Positions 17,454-28,879 are shown, counted from the stretch's first letter. The stretch: 64,000 bases of DNA from Ricordea florida (GCA_949710005.1 OX453279.1:13055078-13119077), one strand, 5' to 3'. Notes: generated by a model not told the origin, from the letters alone. A program made the numbers and translations.

Positions 17454-17464
17454 CTGGATAGAAG

Positions 17465-19013
17465 ATGGGCTTACTCAATGACTTCAGAAATAAGTATCCA
17501 AGGGCTGATCGTGGCCGATTCGTATTTGTGGCTGATCAATATGAAGGTTACATTAAGTGGAAACATAATGGAATGACAATCATGTCTTATGATGACCCCA
17601 CTGGTAAGACATGGACTGATGACCTCCGACCAGGTTTGAAAATACTACTCTGGTTTGATTTAGGATTGGATGATAATGCATTAAGCTCATTCCCAAAGAC
17701 TTTGACTATGACCAATCGCTCTTACCCAATACCTGCCATTGACTTTGATGACCCCACAAGTAATACCACAGATATGCTGACATCATTGGATATATACGTG
17801 TCCAATACGAAAAAATTCACCGCCAAGATGCGTAACGTATTTACCTCCCAAGTTGTGACTTTCAAGTTTGGTAAACAAAGTCGAAAGTGGTTGAACGCGC
17901 CCGACATGAATTATTGGCCTCAACAACTGAACTTTGCAGTGTGGTGTGCGACCTCTGGTTGTGGAATAAGTCCTTTTGAAAGTCTCAACTACCCCAAAGT
18001 CGTGAGTAGCTTCATTAAGTTTCATGTATACTTCACCATAAGACGAATATTGTATGAATTGAGTCTTCCACTACCTGATGAGCAACCTTTTGTAATAAAC
18101 AACAACCCTTACAGTAAAGTTTCCATACCAAAGATTGTGCGCTTAATTTGGGATTGATACTAATTCTGATTTCAGATGGAAAGGTGGGAGAAACGGGGGT
18201 TTGGGTGATATATTCCTTGATTATGGTGCTGGATACCATGGAAGAGGTGGGGGATACCACAATGTCCATATGGTAAGGAATTATGATGAAGAGGCTGATC
18301 AATGGCCTGGTGAAGGTGGTAAATTCGCTGATGATGGGGGTAAGAAGGAAAAGGGTGATCTCATCTCATTCATCCGTAATGATGACTTTGCCGATTACAA
18401 ATATGCCTGGTTCATTCCAACTAGTGGCTATGGACTCACTAAAGCTGGACTTGGTAGATTGAATCGATCTGCTGAAGCCTTTGTTTACTGTGTATTGGGG
18501 GCACAAGTCAACACCAGAAATTCTATTGTTGGAACTGGTGGTGGATCGATTGAGACTCAAAAAGAATTCTTGGCTCTATTTGAGAGTAGTGTGATTGAGA
18601 ATGACATTTCAAGTTCGATCCAAAGGTACCAACTGGCCACTCAAGAAGCTAAGTTAAGGCTTAATTTAGCCATTGCTCCTGGAATATGGTTGATGCCTAG
18701 TAACATGATCATAAATACAGAGAGTGTGGTTGGATATAACAACAACCTTATGAAGGCCACTGATGAGATGAAATTTGGTACTAACACAAATATAAACCTG
18801 GAGACCAAGACTGTGGGAATAAGCCATAATCTAGGATCTTCAAAAGTCAAGTTACCACATGCAGCTGCAGAGACTAAACAACCAACACCAAAGATTGATC
18901 CTCAACCTGAAATCAGAGAATCTTCACCAGAAGAAACAACTACTAATCATGAAACCAACATGATAGCATTAACCATTGGAGTTGCAACTATAGCTTGGAT
19001 AGTATTCAGATAA
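17465..19013 (+). pseudogene. ~510-aa C-terminally anchored protein, two disabling mutations
   Basis: The homologue in element 2 is a single 508-aa frame. Here 17465-18157 carries the first 230 codons; compared with element 2 there is one extra base near 18125, and in the corrected frame a TAA near 18148 where element 2 has GAA. The downstream part is open from 18201 to 19013. Landmarks: FAVWCATSGCGIS, NYPKVV..FIKFHVYFTIRRILYEL, FIPTSGYGLTKAGLGRLN, AEAFVYCVLGAQVN, WLMPSNMIIN, VGYNNNLMKAT and a final hydrophobic helix. I recall this family as abundant in cnidarian genomes without an assigned role. Confidence 0.8.
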
Positions 19014-19056
19014 AAATTGAGATAACCAATCCATAGATCATACCCATTCGTAAATC

Positions 19057-19425
19057 ATGACATCATTGGCAATCGTTGGCAGTAGATACTTCTCTGACAG
19101 TGACTTCTTGAAAGAGCAAATAAGTAAAGCTCTTAAGAAATGGAAGCTGGATCTCTCAGACATTGAATTGATTGTATCTGGAGGTGCAGAAGGGGTTGAC
19201 TCCATGGCTAAAGATTTTGCCATTGAAAACGAAATACCCTTCAAAGAGTTTGAACCTCAATGGGATTATTATGGCAAAGCGGCTGGGCCAATTCGTAATA
19301 GAGCTATCATGGAGTGTGTAACACATGTATTAGCCTTACATTCTCGTATTTACTCACCAGGTACTAAATCAGCTATTAAGATGGCTAGGAAATATAAGAG
19401 AGAGGTTATAGTAGTCTATGTGTAA
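19057..19425 (+). CDS. SLOG-domain (YspA/DUF2493-like) protein
   Basis: 122 aa, intact, single domain. Rossmann-like start SLAIVGSRYFSD, then the signature SGGAEGVDSMAKDFA (residues about 46-60), YYGKAAGPIRNRAIM (about 74-88), and a GTKSAIKMARKY helix. These are diagnostic of SLOG-superfamily proteins, which bind nucleotide-like ligands; several bacterial members act in nucleotide signalling or phage defence. Its job in a virus is unknown. It is the last plus-strand gene of element 1, followed by a hairpin, and is absent from element 2. Confidence 0.85.
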   Translation: MTSLAIVGSRYFSDSDFLKEQISKALKKWKLDLSDIELIVSGGAEGVDSMAKDFAIENEIPFKEFEPQWDYYGKAAGPIRNRAIMECVTHVLALHSRIYSPGTKSAIKMARKYKREVIVVYV

Positions 19426-19439
19426 TGATTAAGTGAACT

Positions 19440-19464
19440 TTTGTAACATGAAGCGTGTTACAAA
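19440..19464 (+). terminator. 3' hairpin after SLOG gene
   Basis: TTTGTAACA pairs with TGTTACAAA, loop of 7, 14 bp after the stop. Arms match those at 3867-3893. Confidence 0.55.
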
Positions 19465-19756
19465 TGTCTTTTATAAAATGTCACACATTCTCTCTCTTTT
19501 ACTCCCACGCTAAAACCAAACTTCCGTTTTTAATACCACACCCAGTATAAATGCATTCCATTCATACTTTTACGACATGGCAACCAGCAATTCTATAAGT
19601 GGGTTTGATGTTTACTTTCTAAAGGCCCGTTTCTAACGTCGCTCAGGAATGTAATGACGTCAATGTAAATTAACACACCCTAATTTACATGAAACCATTT
19701 TGAACCGGAATTGAACCGGAAAATTTTTGACCACACACAAACGAAAATCTTTACGA
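19465..19756. other. gene-free spacer between convergent genes
   Basis: No supported coding region. The 3' ends of the SLOG gene and of the minus-strand terminal gene face each other across this AT-rich stretch. Confidence 0.5.
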
Positions 19757-20374
19757 TTAACAAGCAATTCCCCAACGCTCTTTCAAATCCTTTGACTCCT
19801 CAAAATCAAGACACCAATCTGCAAACCTACTTGGATGCCATGATATAGGCATTAACTCGTGATACAAATCTTTGTAGAAACGATCCTTATGTAATCTCTT
19901 ATATTTATCTATATACATAATGGCCCTAAATGAATGAATAATAGAATCATAATCAACTAATCCTTTACCATGATTTAATATAACTCTAATAAAACTATCA
20001 GTAGATATACCATCCACCCCAAGTTCCAAATCAGTAGTAAACTCAAAATAACTCTCATAATTATCCTTGTCAGTATACCTAATTCGAAAATAAATTACTT
20101 TATATTCTTCTTCATTAATAAAACCACGATTATTTGAAATATTGTATAATATATCTTTCTTGATTGAGTCTACAAAACCATAAATAGCCAGTCTTTTTTC
20201 ATTGATATATTCCAACTTAATCTCTCGATATTCATCAACATTTAGCATCCTTAGCATACGATAACGAAATGGATAATTAACTGGATAAAGAAATGGATGA
20301 TGAAATGAATAATGAATCTTACTCTCCTTCTTTTTCTTAGGCATCTCAACAAATTCTTCCAAACGTATACCCAT
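19757..20374 (-). CDS. terminal-gene family, WHPSRF-DWC protein
   Basis: 205 aa if started at the ATG at 20374, or 195 aa from the ATG at 20344. The open frame runs into the TIR only through non-ATG or chance reading, so I exclude that part. A basic stretch PKKKKESK near the start could be a nuclear localisation signal. The C-terminus reads LMPISWHPSRFADWCLDFEE...KERWG, shared with 2642-3261 and, in element 2, with 41316-41957. Function unknown. This copy is the intact representative. The ATG lies inside the initiator-like motif. Confidence 0.62.
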   Translation of the reverse strand: MGIRLEEFVEMPKKKKESKIHYSFHHPFLYPVNYPFRYRMLRMLNVDEYREIKLEYINEKRLAIYGFVDSIKKDILYNISNNRGFINEEEYKVIYFRIRYTDKDNYESYFEFTTDLELGVDGISTDSFIRVILNHGKGLVDYDSIIHSFRAIMYIDKYKRLHKDRFYKDLYHELMPISWHPSRFADWCLDFEESKDLKERWGIAC

Positions 20375-20380
20375 CACTAC
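20368..20380 (-). promoter_or_regulatory. initiator-like motif GTAGTGATGGGTA
   Basis: The minus-strand copy of the motif at 2608, 3327 and 3924; it serves the right terminal gene. That both ends of the element use the same motif supports a function. Confidence 0.5.
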
Positions 20381-20423
20381 ACCATCCCAAAATAATTTTT
20401 CAATATTTGACACCCCCACCCCT

Positions 20424-20632
20424 CCCCGACCCCACCCCCCACAAAGATACATTTTGGCACCTTGACACTCCCAAACAAAAAATCGAAATCGACAAAAAAT
20501 CATCGACCAAAAATCGAACAAGTTGAGACCCAACATTTTTGACCACCCTAAAAATTCTGGCCGAGCTCGGTCCAGTCCACGAAAAAAATTGACCACACCC
20601 TTTTGCGCCAGAATCGGCCAAATGCAACTACT
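20424..20632. repeat. right TIR of element 1
   Basis: Reverse complement of 2367-2576. It ends ...GCAACTACT, followed by the target duplication ATTCT at 20633-20637. Confidence 0.93.
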
Positions 20633-20637
20633 ATTCT

Positions 20638-20715
20638 TCTTGTCATCTTCAATATTTGCTCCTTTTGCTTAAAATCTCGAAGCTTGCACACAATTGTGCG
20701 AGGGCGTCTTCTAGG
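20638..20715 (-). pseudogene. L1-type ORF1 fragment, right side of element 1
   Basis: The minus-strand frame reads RPRTIVCKLRDFKQKEQIL then KMTRR, a typical RNA-binding segment of L1/Tx1 ORF1 proteins, and runs directly into the element 1 target site. The continuation KPVGLYVNEDL is at 2319-2361 across the element. Confidence 0.75.
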
Positions 20716-20724
20716 GCCAGAAAC

Positions 20725-21490
20725 AACCCTAGCAGAGTTAATGAATGAATCGATCAAACAATGCAAATATCCTTCTTGATGGAAAATGGGGCAGGTTACA
20801 CCTCTTTTCAAGAAAAATGATGAATTAAGTAAGAGAATTATCGACCCGTTACTGTTTTAGCGGCCCTAAATAATGTTTTTTGAGAAACTTCTTGCTTCTC
20901 AACTAGACCAGTTCTATTCTTAAATATTGTCTGACTACATCTCAGCTTATAGGAGACACTATAGCTGTGAAACCTCGCTTATGAGGTTAACAGAAGATTG
21001 GAAGCGTAGTCTTGATAATAAACAAATTGTTGCAGTGATATCAATGGATTTATCTAAGGCTTTCGACACGATACCGCATGGACTCTTGCTGGCCAAGCTG
21101 AAGGCCTATGGTGTTAACAGTAGAAGTTGTATGCTTCTTAAAGATTACTTACACGGTAGGATGCAGCGGGTGAAAGTAGGTGATACACGTTCTGATTGGC
21201 AAGAAGTCAGGCGAGGAGTACCTCAACGCAGTGGTCTTGGCCCAATGTTTTTTAATATTTTTATAAATTATTTATTCCTACAAATCAAAACTGTACAATT
21301 AAATGTGTATGCAGATGATGGTCAACTCTACACCGCCGATACGGATCCGGTATCTTTGGAAAGGCGTATCTCGCGTGAGGTAAGCTCAGCAAATGCCTGG
21401 TACGAGATCAATGGAATGATAGCAAATCCCAGCAAACACCAAGGGATGATACTAGGAAAAACTGACCATCAGTTTAATTTCTCAGTAAAC
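20725..21490 (+). pseudogene. LINE reverse transcriptase, N-terminal half
   Basis: The reading begins about ELMNESIKQCKYPS, passes a TGA and further stops (GQVTPLFKKNDE, then a broken stretch), and is open from 20927. RT motifs: ISMDLSKAFDTIPHGLL (motif A), GVPQRSGLGPMFFNIFIN (motif B) and VYADDGQLY (motif C, catalytic YADD). It is cut at 21490 after QFNFSV; the rest of the same gene resumes at 27198. CR1/L2/jockey-like by pattern. Confidence 0.85.
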
Positions 21491-24407
21491 TAGAAATACG
21501 ACTCCCGCAAAAACCTCGCGAAGCTAGTTTTTGAAGAAGTCACAATGCTTTTATATTTTATTTTATTGGTGCAAATTACATGATCAGTATACCGGTCAAC
21601 ACAGTGTTTAAAAATTGACCTTCATTTAGCTCTTTCACTGCCACTGAGATTGCACCAGAGGGAATAGAAGTAAAATTATTTATTATCTTGACAGGGAATA
21701 CAGAGTCGATGAGGTATCACAATAATATTCACTTACCACAAATTGAAAATGATTGTAAATCTTTTGCAGGGGAAATCTTGAAGAGTTGATATGAATGCTT
21801 GTGTTTACCACGGTGTAAAAGCCTGTGTTTTTTTTAGTTTTATTTTCTTAGTCTGAGTCTACTGCTTTGTCTTCTTTGTTGTACATCCCTTTTAAACACA
21901 ATATGTTCTTACACCGAGGATGAGTTGAATGCTCCAATTATTTTTTGTTTATGTTTTTTGCTTATAATTGCATGAGATTCATTGTAAGAAGAATCTTCTG
22001 ATTAGATATATTATTGTCTACTGCAGTCATTATTTCATTCCTAGGTAACCACAATTGAGAGCATTATGAATAGTGCATGTTTCAATTTATGTACTCTCTT
22101 CAGTTGCAGTAGTACCCCCAGTGATGCCATATCAACAGAAGTGTGAGATACAATGTCATTACATAAAATAAAAATTGGGGGTAAAACAATTGGATTCTAC
22201 AAAAAGTTTAAATAAAGGTTTAGTAATAGTGTGTGCCGACTGTATAGTATGTGGTCGTGCTATTTTTAGCTCATCTCATAAAATCAATACATGTAAGAAA
22301 GAGTTACTGAAATCTCAATATGTTGATAATTATTGCTGCACTACATAGTCCTGTAAAAAAATAATGTGAAATCAACATCAATCAGTCAAAACTGTATACC
22401 ACATGAAAGTTTAATTGTGCTGTTACAGAAACAGGCAAAATATCCATAACCAAACAGAGAATAGTACATTATTTTGAATATATGAAAATTTCTATTATAA
22501 AAACTACAGAAGAAAGATTTAATATACGCATGGTATTTCATCGAAAAAGTCATGGCAGGCAAAGGTATTGAACTTGTAACCAATGACATATGGTAACGAG
22601 AAGCACTATCATTATATTATTATCATTATTATTATCATTACTGTTATTATTACTGGTATTGATATTATTATTGTTATATTTTTTACGTTAAACATAATAT
22701 ATTTTTATGGGGTGGGATGCATGTCCTAATCTTGGTAAAGATATTGTTACTCTACTACTACAAGCAATACAAAAATCTTCTTAATAGACTTTCCATCAGA
22801 GGTGGTAGTAATCAAAACAGCACCAAAGAATACCATTTCTTCTTTAAGGCTTAGAATCTAGTGCAGTCATTTGTCTATACAGTTTGTGTGGAAAATCATT
22901 GAAAGCATAGGGCATTTAGGAAACTTGAAACACTTGTTACTACATACAGCACACTTGCAATGAATATATGAGAAAGATCATAAACATTTTGGCATTACAA
23001 AATTTATTTTCTTCTTTATAAAGTTTTTCCAATGTAAAAGGTTAATTGCATGTTGTGGTTGTTATGAAATATTGATATTTGACATCATAAAAATAAAGTA
23101 AACAGCAGAAAGTAACAAAGTTAATATGTTATGTCTAACTTTTCAAATTAAGGCTTGAATTAACATTTCATTTGTGAAAAAAGGGCAGGGGTTCTAGATA
23201 GCAATATTATCAGGGGAGGGGGGTTCATTGCACTCTAAGGTAAAACTGACCCATTGTGAAAAGGCTATTAAACTTGTTGTCTCTACGCAATATTATTGAA
23301 ACCTTTCAATCAGAGAATACATACATATATATATAGCAAAGAGAAATACTACTCAGAATTCAGTAATCAAATTTGCTTTATTCCTCGCGAAGCGAGGCCG
23401 AAGGCCGAGCGTAGCGAGGTTACTAATCGTGTCGGTTCCGGTCAGACCACGTGGCTCGCAAGCCCGAGTAAATCGAGCCGAGAGTTTTTATATATGTATA
23501 TATATATATTTATATATATGTTTATATATATCTATATTTTAAAGGTGTCCGTTCGCAGGCCAGGTTACCTGGCAATAGTAACGCACTTGAGAACGCTGAA
23601 TTTCCGCCATTATTCGGTGATGCCTTTTTGAAAGTAATGTAAATTTTGTGGAAACCGATTTCACTCGTCCTGGAAGTACATCCCAGCAAGGTGATCTCCA
23701 AGATATTCAAGACATATTAGCACGAGGTCGTCGCCGAGTAAGTTCGAATACCGTGAAAATCAACACGAGGAAAGCACGACTCAAAGCAGGGATAGAGAAA
23801 CGACAGCAGGGAGAATAACAACAGAAATCGCAGCCAAGACAACAACTGCTCGCTCCAGAAAAAGGCAAACGAAACAGCAGGGAAAAGGACCAGGAATTCA
23901 ATCAAGTTAGTTTTGAATTTGAATGTGTTATTGATAGAAATACAGGACATGAGTGAACGATTACATAACGAAATATATTGGTGTACTACATTTAGCAAAA
24001 CGACTTAGAAGGGACACCGAGTAAGAACGACTTCAACGATTGGAGATGTCTCTGGAAAATAATTCTATTAGTCTAAAACCGGAATCGGAAGACGACCAAC
24101 AGATTACAAGAGAATGTAAATAGGTATTTTTCATAATAAAACGATAGCGTTTCCAGTTTGAAGTAATTTCCAACACAGAGAGTTGCAGTTGTTATAGCAA
24201 TCATTTATAACGATGTGATCTGATATCATTGCAACAGTGAAAATATTGTAAATTTTCTTGATCTAGCAGTTATGTTAAACATTTTCAACAGAATGTATAC
24301 CCTGTGTCACTATAAAGTACTGGTTCTGCAATATTATCAGTGATCAATGTGATCATTTTAAAATAAAGCAAATGTGATTACTGAATTCTGAGTAGTATTT
24401 CTCTTTG

Positions 24408-24451
<44 letters not shown>

Positions 24452-26369
24452 TCTCTGATTGAAAGGTTTCAATAATATTGTGTAGAGACAAGTTTCATAG
24501 CCTTTTCACAATGGGTCAGTTTTACCTTAGAGTGCAATGACCCCCCCCCCCCTGATAATATTGCTATCTAGAACCCCTGCCCTTTTTTCACAAATGAAAT
24601 GTTAATTCAAGCCTTAATTTGCAAAGTTAGACATAACATATTAACTTTGTTACTTTCTGCCGTTTACTTTATTTTTATGTCAAATATCAATATTTCATAA
24701 CAACCACAACATGCAATTAACCTTTTACATTGGAAAAACTTTATAAAGAAGAAAATAAATTTTGTAATGCCAAAATGTTTATGATCTTTCTCATATATTC
24801 ATTGCAAGTGTGCTGTATGTAGTAACAAGTGTTTCAAGTTTCCTAAATGCCCTATGCTTTCAATAATGATTTTCCACACAAACTTTCTAGACAAATGACT
24901 GCACTAGATTCTAAGCCTTTAAGAAGAAATGGTATTGTTTGGAGCTGTTTTGATTACTACCACCTCTGATGGAAAGCCTATTAAGAAGATTTTTGTATTG
25001 CTTTTAGTAGTAGAGTAACAATAACTTTACCAAGATTAAGACATGAATCCCACCCCATAAAAATATATTATGTTTAACATAAAAAATATAACAATAATAA
25101 TATCAATACCAGTAATAATAATAGTAATGATAATAATAATGATAATAATATAATGATAGTTCTTCTCGTTACTATATGTCATTGGTTACAGTTCAATACC
25201 TCTGGCTGCCATGACTTTTTTGATGAAATACCGTCCTTATATTAAATCTTTCTTCTGCAGTTTTTATAATAGAAATTTTCATATATTCAAAATAATGTAC
25301 TATTCTATGGTTGGGTATGGATATTTTGCCTGTTTCTGTAACAGCACAATTAAACTTTCATGTGGTATATACTTTTGACTGATTGATGTTGATTTCACAT
25401 TATTTTTTTACAGGAGTACGTAGTGCAGCAATCTTTTTGAACATATTAAGATTTCAATAACTCTTTCTTACATGTATTGTTTTTATGATATGACCTAAAA
25501 ATAGCACAACCACATACTATACAGTGGGCACTCACTATTACCAAACCTTTATTCAAAGCTTTTGTAGAATCCAATTGTTTTACCCCCAATTTGTTGATAT
25601 GGCATCTCTTTTGAGGGAAGAGGAATTTTTCTATCTACCACTGGGGGTACCATTGCAACTGGAAAGAGTACACACATTAAAACATGCACTATTCATAATG
25701 CTCTCAATTGTGGTTACCCGGGAATGAAATAATGACTGCAGTAGACAATAAAATATCTAATCAGAAGATTCTTCTTACAATGAATCTCATGCAATTATAA
25801 CCAAAAAAACATAAACAAAAAATAATTGGAGCGTTCAGCTCATCCTCTGTGTAAGAACATATTGTGTTCAAAAGTGATGTACAACAAAGAAGACAAAGCA
25901 GTAGAGACTAAGAAAATAAAACTAAAGAAAAAAAAAAACAGGTTTTTACACCGTGGTAAACACAAGCATTCATATCAACTCTTCAAGATTTCACCTGCAA
26001 AAGATTTACAATCATTTTCAATTTGTGTTAAGTGAATATTATTGTGATACTTCATCGACTCTGTATTCCCTGTCAAGATAATAAATAATTTTACTTCTAT
26101 TCCCTCTGGTGCAATCTCAGTGGCAGTGAAAGAGCTAAATGAAGGTCAATTTTTAAGCACTGTGTTGAGCGGTATACTGATCTTGTAATTTGCACCAGGT
26201 GTCACTAATTGTGTACCAAACACAGCATAAGAAATAAAATAATGGGGATTACGCTAATATAAAAAATAAAATATATAATATAAAAAAAAATAAAGAATAA
26301 AATATGAAAGCATTGTGACTTCTTCAAAAACTAGCTTCGCGAGGTTTTTGCGGGAGTCGTATTTCTAGT
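21489..26369. repeat. 4.9-kb inverted repeat (A arms around B core)
   Basis: Arms of about 1.9-2.0 kb (21489-23384 and 24358-26369) are inverted copies, outer ends ACTAGAAATACGACTCCCGC. They contain no convincing gene; short frames and ATT microsatellite (22615-22680, 25085-25150) recur in both. Inner ends share AGCAAAGAGAAATACTACTC beside an AT microsatellite. The core (23385-24357) is a copy of family B. Further A copies, partial, are at 50988-52280 and 57062-57390. The structure interrupts the LINE reverse transcriptase. Confidence 0.85.
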
Positions 26370-27197
26370 AAATGATTGCTATAACAACTGCAACTCTCTG
26401 TGTTGGGAATTACTTCAAACTGGAAACGCTATCGTTTTATTATGAAAAATACCTATTTACATTCTCTTGTAATCTGTTGGTCATCTTCCGATTCCGTTTT
26501 TAGACTAATAGAATTATTTTCCAGAGATATCTCCAATCGTTGAAGTCGTTCTTACTCGGTGTCCCTTTTAAGTCGTTTTGCTAAATGTACTACGCCAATA
26601 TATTTCGTTATGTAATCGTTCACTCATGTCCTGTATTTCTATCAATAACACATTCAAATTCAAAACTAACTTGATTGAATTCCTAGTCCTTTTCCCTGCT
26701 GTTTCGTTTGCCTTTTTCTGGAGCGATCAGTTGTTGTCTTAGCTGTTGTTATTCTCCCTGCTGTCGTTTCTCTATCCCGGCTTTGAGTCGTGCTTTCCCC
26801 GTGTTGATTTTCACGGTATTCGAACTTACTCGGCGACGATCTTGTGCTCATATTTCTTGAATATCTCGGAGATCACCTTGCTGGGATGTACTTCCAGGAC
26901 GAGTGAAATCGATTTCCACAAAATTTACATTACTTTCAAAAAGGCATCACCGAATAATGGCGGAAATTCAGCAGTTCTCAAGTGCGTTACTATTGCCAGG
27001 TAACCTGGCCTGCGAACGGACACCTTTAAAATATAGATATATATATATAAACATATATATAAATATATATATATATATACATATATAAAAACTCTCGGCT
27101 CGATTTACTCGGGCTTGCGAGCCACGTGGTCTGACCGGAACCGACACGATTAGTAACCTCGCTACGCTCGGCCTTCGGCCTCGCTTCGCGAGGAATG
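26370..27197 (-). repeat. family B copy, truncated
   Basis: Inverted copy of most of 23385-24180. It ends at 27197 in CGCTTCGCGAGGAA. Contains GGCCGAAGGC-type palindromes and AT microsatellite. Encodes on its minus strand a piece of the short B open frame (see 60689-60943). It lies between arm A' and the resumed LINE. Confidence 0.75.
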
Positions 27198-28005
27198 AAT
27201 TAGTGGAACTTTTCGGCGTTAAAATTGATAAAGATCTTACGTTTAAGCAACATGTGTCCTTTATATGTAAAAAGGTAAACAATCAGTTTAGCGTTATGAC
27301 AAGGTTTGGCAAACTGATGTTTACTGAAACCATGCTCCGTCCTTGCAAGGCATTTATACTTCCCCACTTTTTTTATATTTCTATGGTTTGGCATTTCTCT
27401 AGTAAACAAGATTCTGATAAACTGGACCTTTTAAACAAACGTATTCTTCGATTTATTTTCAAGGATTTTAACTCTGAATACAATAATTTACTTAAAAGGG
27501 CAGGAACTGCAAACCTTAAGGACAAGCGTTTACAAAACATGATTCTTACTATTTTTAAATGTTTTCATTTTTCTGATTATCCAAGATATTTAAAAGATAT
27601 GTTTCGCTTACGCTCTAGCACCTATTTTTTAAGAGGACATAATATGCTCTGTTTGCCCAAACCATTGACCACTTCTTATGGTATCAATTCCTTTAGTTAC
27701 TTGGCAGCAACATCTTGGAGTTCTCTTCCTGACCATTACCGCACTATTTCTGATTTTACTTCTTTTCGACGACTGATATCTACTGGGAACAATAATTTAC
27801 TTAAAAGGGCAGGAACTGCAAACCTTTCTATATTATGATAATTTGCAAGTTAGTTGTCTAGGTACAGTAGTTAGTTATCTTATTTGTTATATAAAATTAA
27901 CTTTTTATTATAATTATTTATTAATGTAGTTGGCTCGAAGATATTAGCACTTGAGTGCTACCCTGTAAATTCGAGGGTAAATAACGTTTATTGATTTGAT
28001 TGAAC
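27198..28005 (+). pseudogene. LINE reverse transcriptase, C-terminal half and 3' tail
   Basis: It resumes the gene broken at 21490: ELFGVKIDKDLTFKQHVSFI, ICKKVNNQFSVM, LLNKRILRFIFKD, then SYGINSFSYLAATSWSSLPD. The coding part ends at 27838 after a 38-bp repeat of an internal segment (27787-27824 copies 27479-27516), which replaces the normal end. The 3' tail ends in a TTGATTTGATTGAA stretch near 28005, typical of CR1/L2-type ends. Confidence 0.85.
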
Positions 28006-28870
28006 TCGGTTGACAGTTGGCCGAAATGTCGGACAGTCGACTGACTGTTGGTGAAGGTGAACTGTTCTTCCCTTTTATCCCAAATTGAATTATATTTTTG
28101 AAATTTCTATTGTTAAAAACCTCTATAAGAGGACACTGGACTGAATTTACCTCTTACATGTAGTATTGGATTACATTCATGAAAGATTTGTCTGAGCAGT
28201 GATGCATGTAACTCCGTGAATTTAGCTGTCATGCAGGTGTCGATTACACTGACACCTGCATGACTGAAGTTTAAAACAGTACCGAGAAATCATGTAATGT
28301 TAATCGTCAAAAAAAAAACAGTGTTTACAAATCTATATTACGCAACACCTTCCATGAAGCAAATGTTTGGGAAGGTAGCGAGTGTGTCCACTTAAGAGAG
28401 GTTTCACTGTATTTCTATTGGAATTTCTATTGGAAAACTTAAAGCTAAGGACGTTTATAATGAGCTCAAGTTGAATTATAAGGAAACACGTTAAATACAG
28501 TTTAAGATGGCTCCCTCTTGAAGCAACCTTATTCAGTTAGATGGTCCAAATTTTCTGTGTTAAGGAGGAAACGATTAGAGGACCCTTAGGACTGTCGTGT
28601 TTTCTTCCTGTATGGTTCACTTACCAACTGTGCAAACTCTTCCCAAAAGTTACGTTCAGGGTGTTGGCTTAAGTTTTGTATGAAGAGTTTACAGATTGTA
28701 CAGACTAGGGAAATATAGAGTTTGATTTGTGTACTGCCATTAAAAAAGGTCAAGAAAATAAATTCCTATAATTCTGCACTACACCCTGTAACTCCCCAAA
28801 TGAGTGTAGCTTTGTCCTTGATTACTGGAATAGAGAGCATTGTATTTGAATTCTGTACTAAATACAACTA
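28006..28870. other. gene-free stretch
   Basis: I see no coding region. It begins CGGTTGACAGTTGGCCGAAA, which resembles a Penelope-like 3' remnant, but not enough to annotate. The part near 28870 may belong to the copia element's 3' portion. Confidence 0.4.
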
Positions 28871-28879
28871 GTGGACAAC

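Larger units (their letters stand above)
2367..20632 (+). mobile_element. Polinton-like element 1 (integrated virus)
   Basis: An 18.27-kb element bounded by about 210-bp TIRs and a 5-bp duplication. It carries family-B DNA polymerase, retroviral-type integrase, candidate major capsid protein, packaging ATPase and about a dozen structural or membrane candidates, the gene set that defines Polintons/Mavericks and the related adintoviruses. Damage: integrase nonsense, a frameshift plus nonsense in the 500-aa anchored protein, a nonsense in a small membrane protein, and a frameshift in a terminal gene. It has no TFIIB gene, unlike element 2. It is an old provirus; from sequence alone it cannot be said whether it is mobilised in trans. 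Confidence 0.92.

Noticed and set aside
20375-20596. N-terminal extension of the right terminal gene into the TIR
   Set aside because: Would read through the TIR; no homologous extension at the other end, and an ATG coincides with the initiator motif at 20374.
20548-20811. 87-aa gene on the minus strand
   Set aside because: It fuses TIR, L1-type ORF1 remnant and antisense LINE sequence; only the ORF1 part has meaning.
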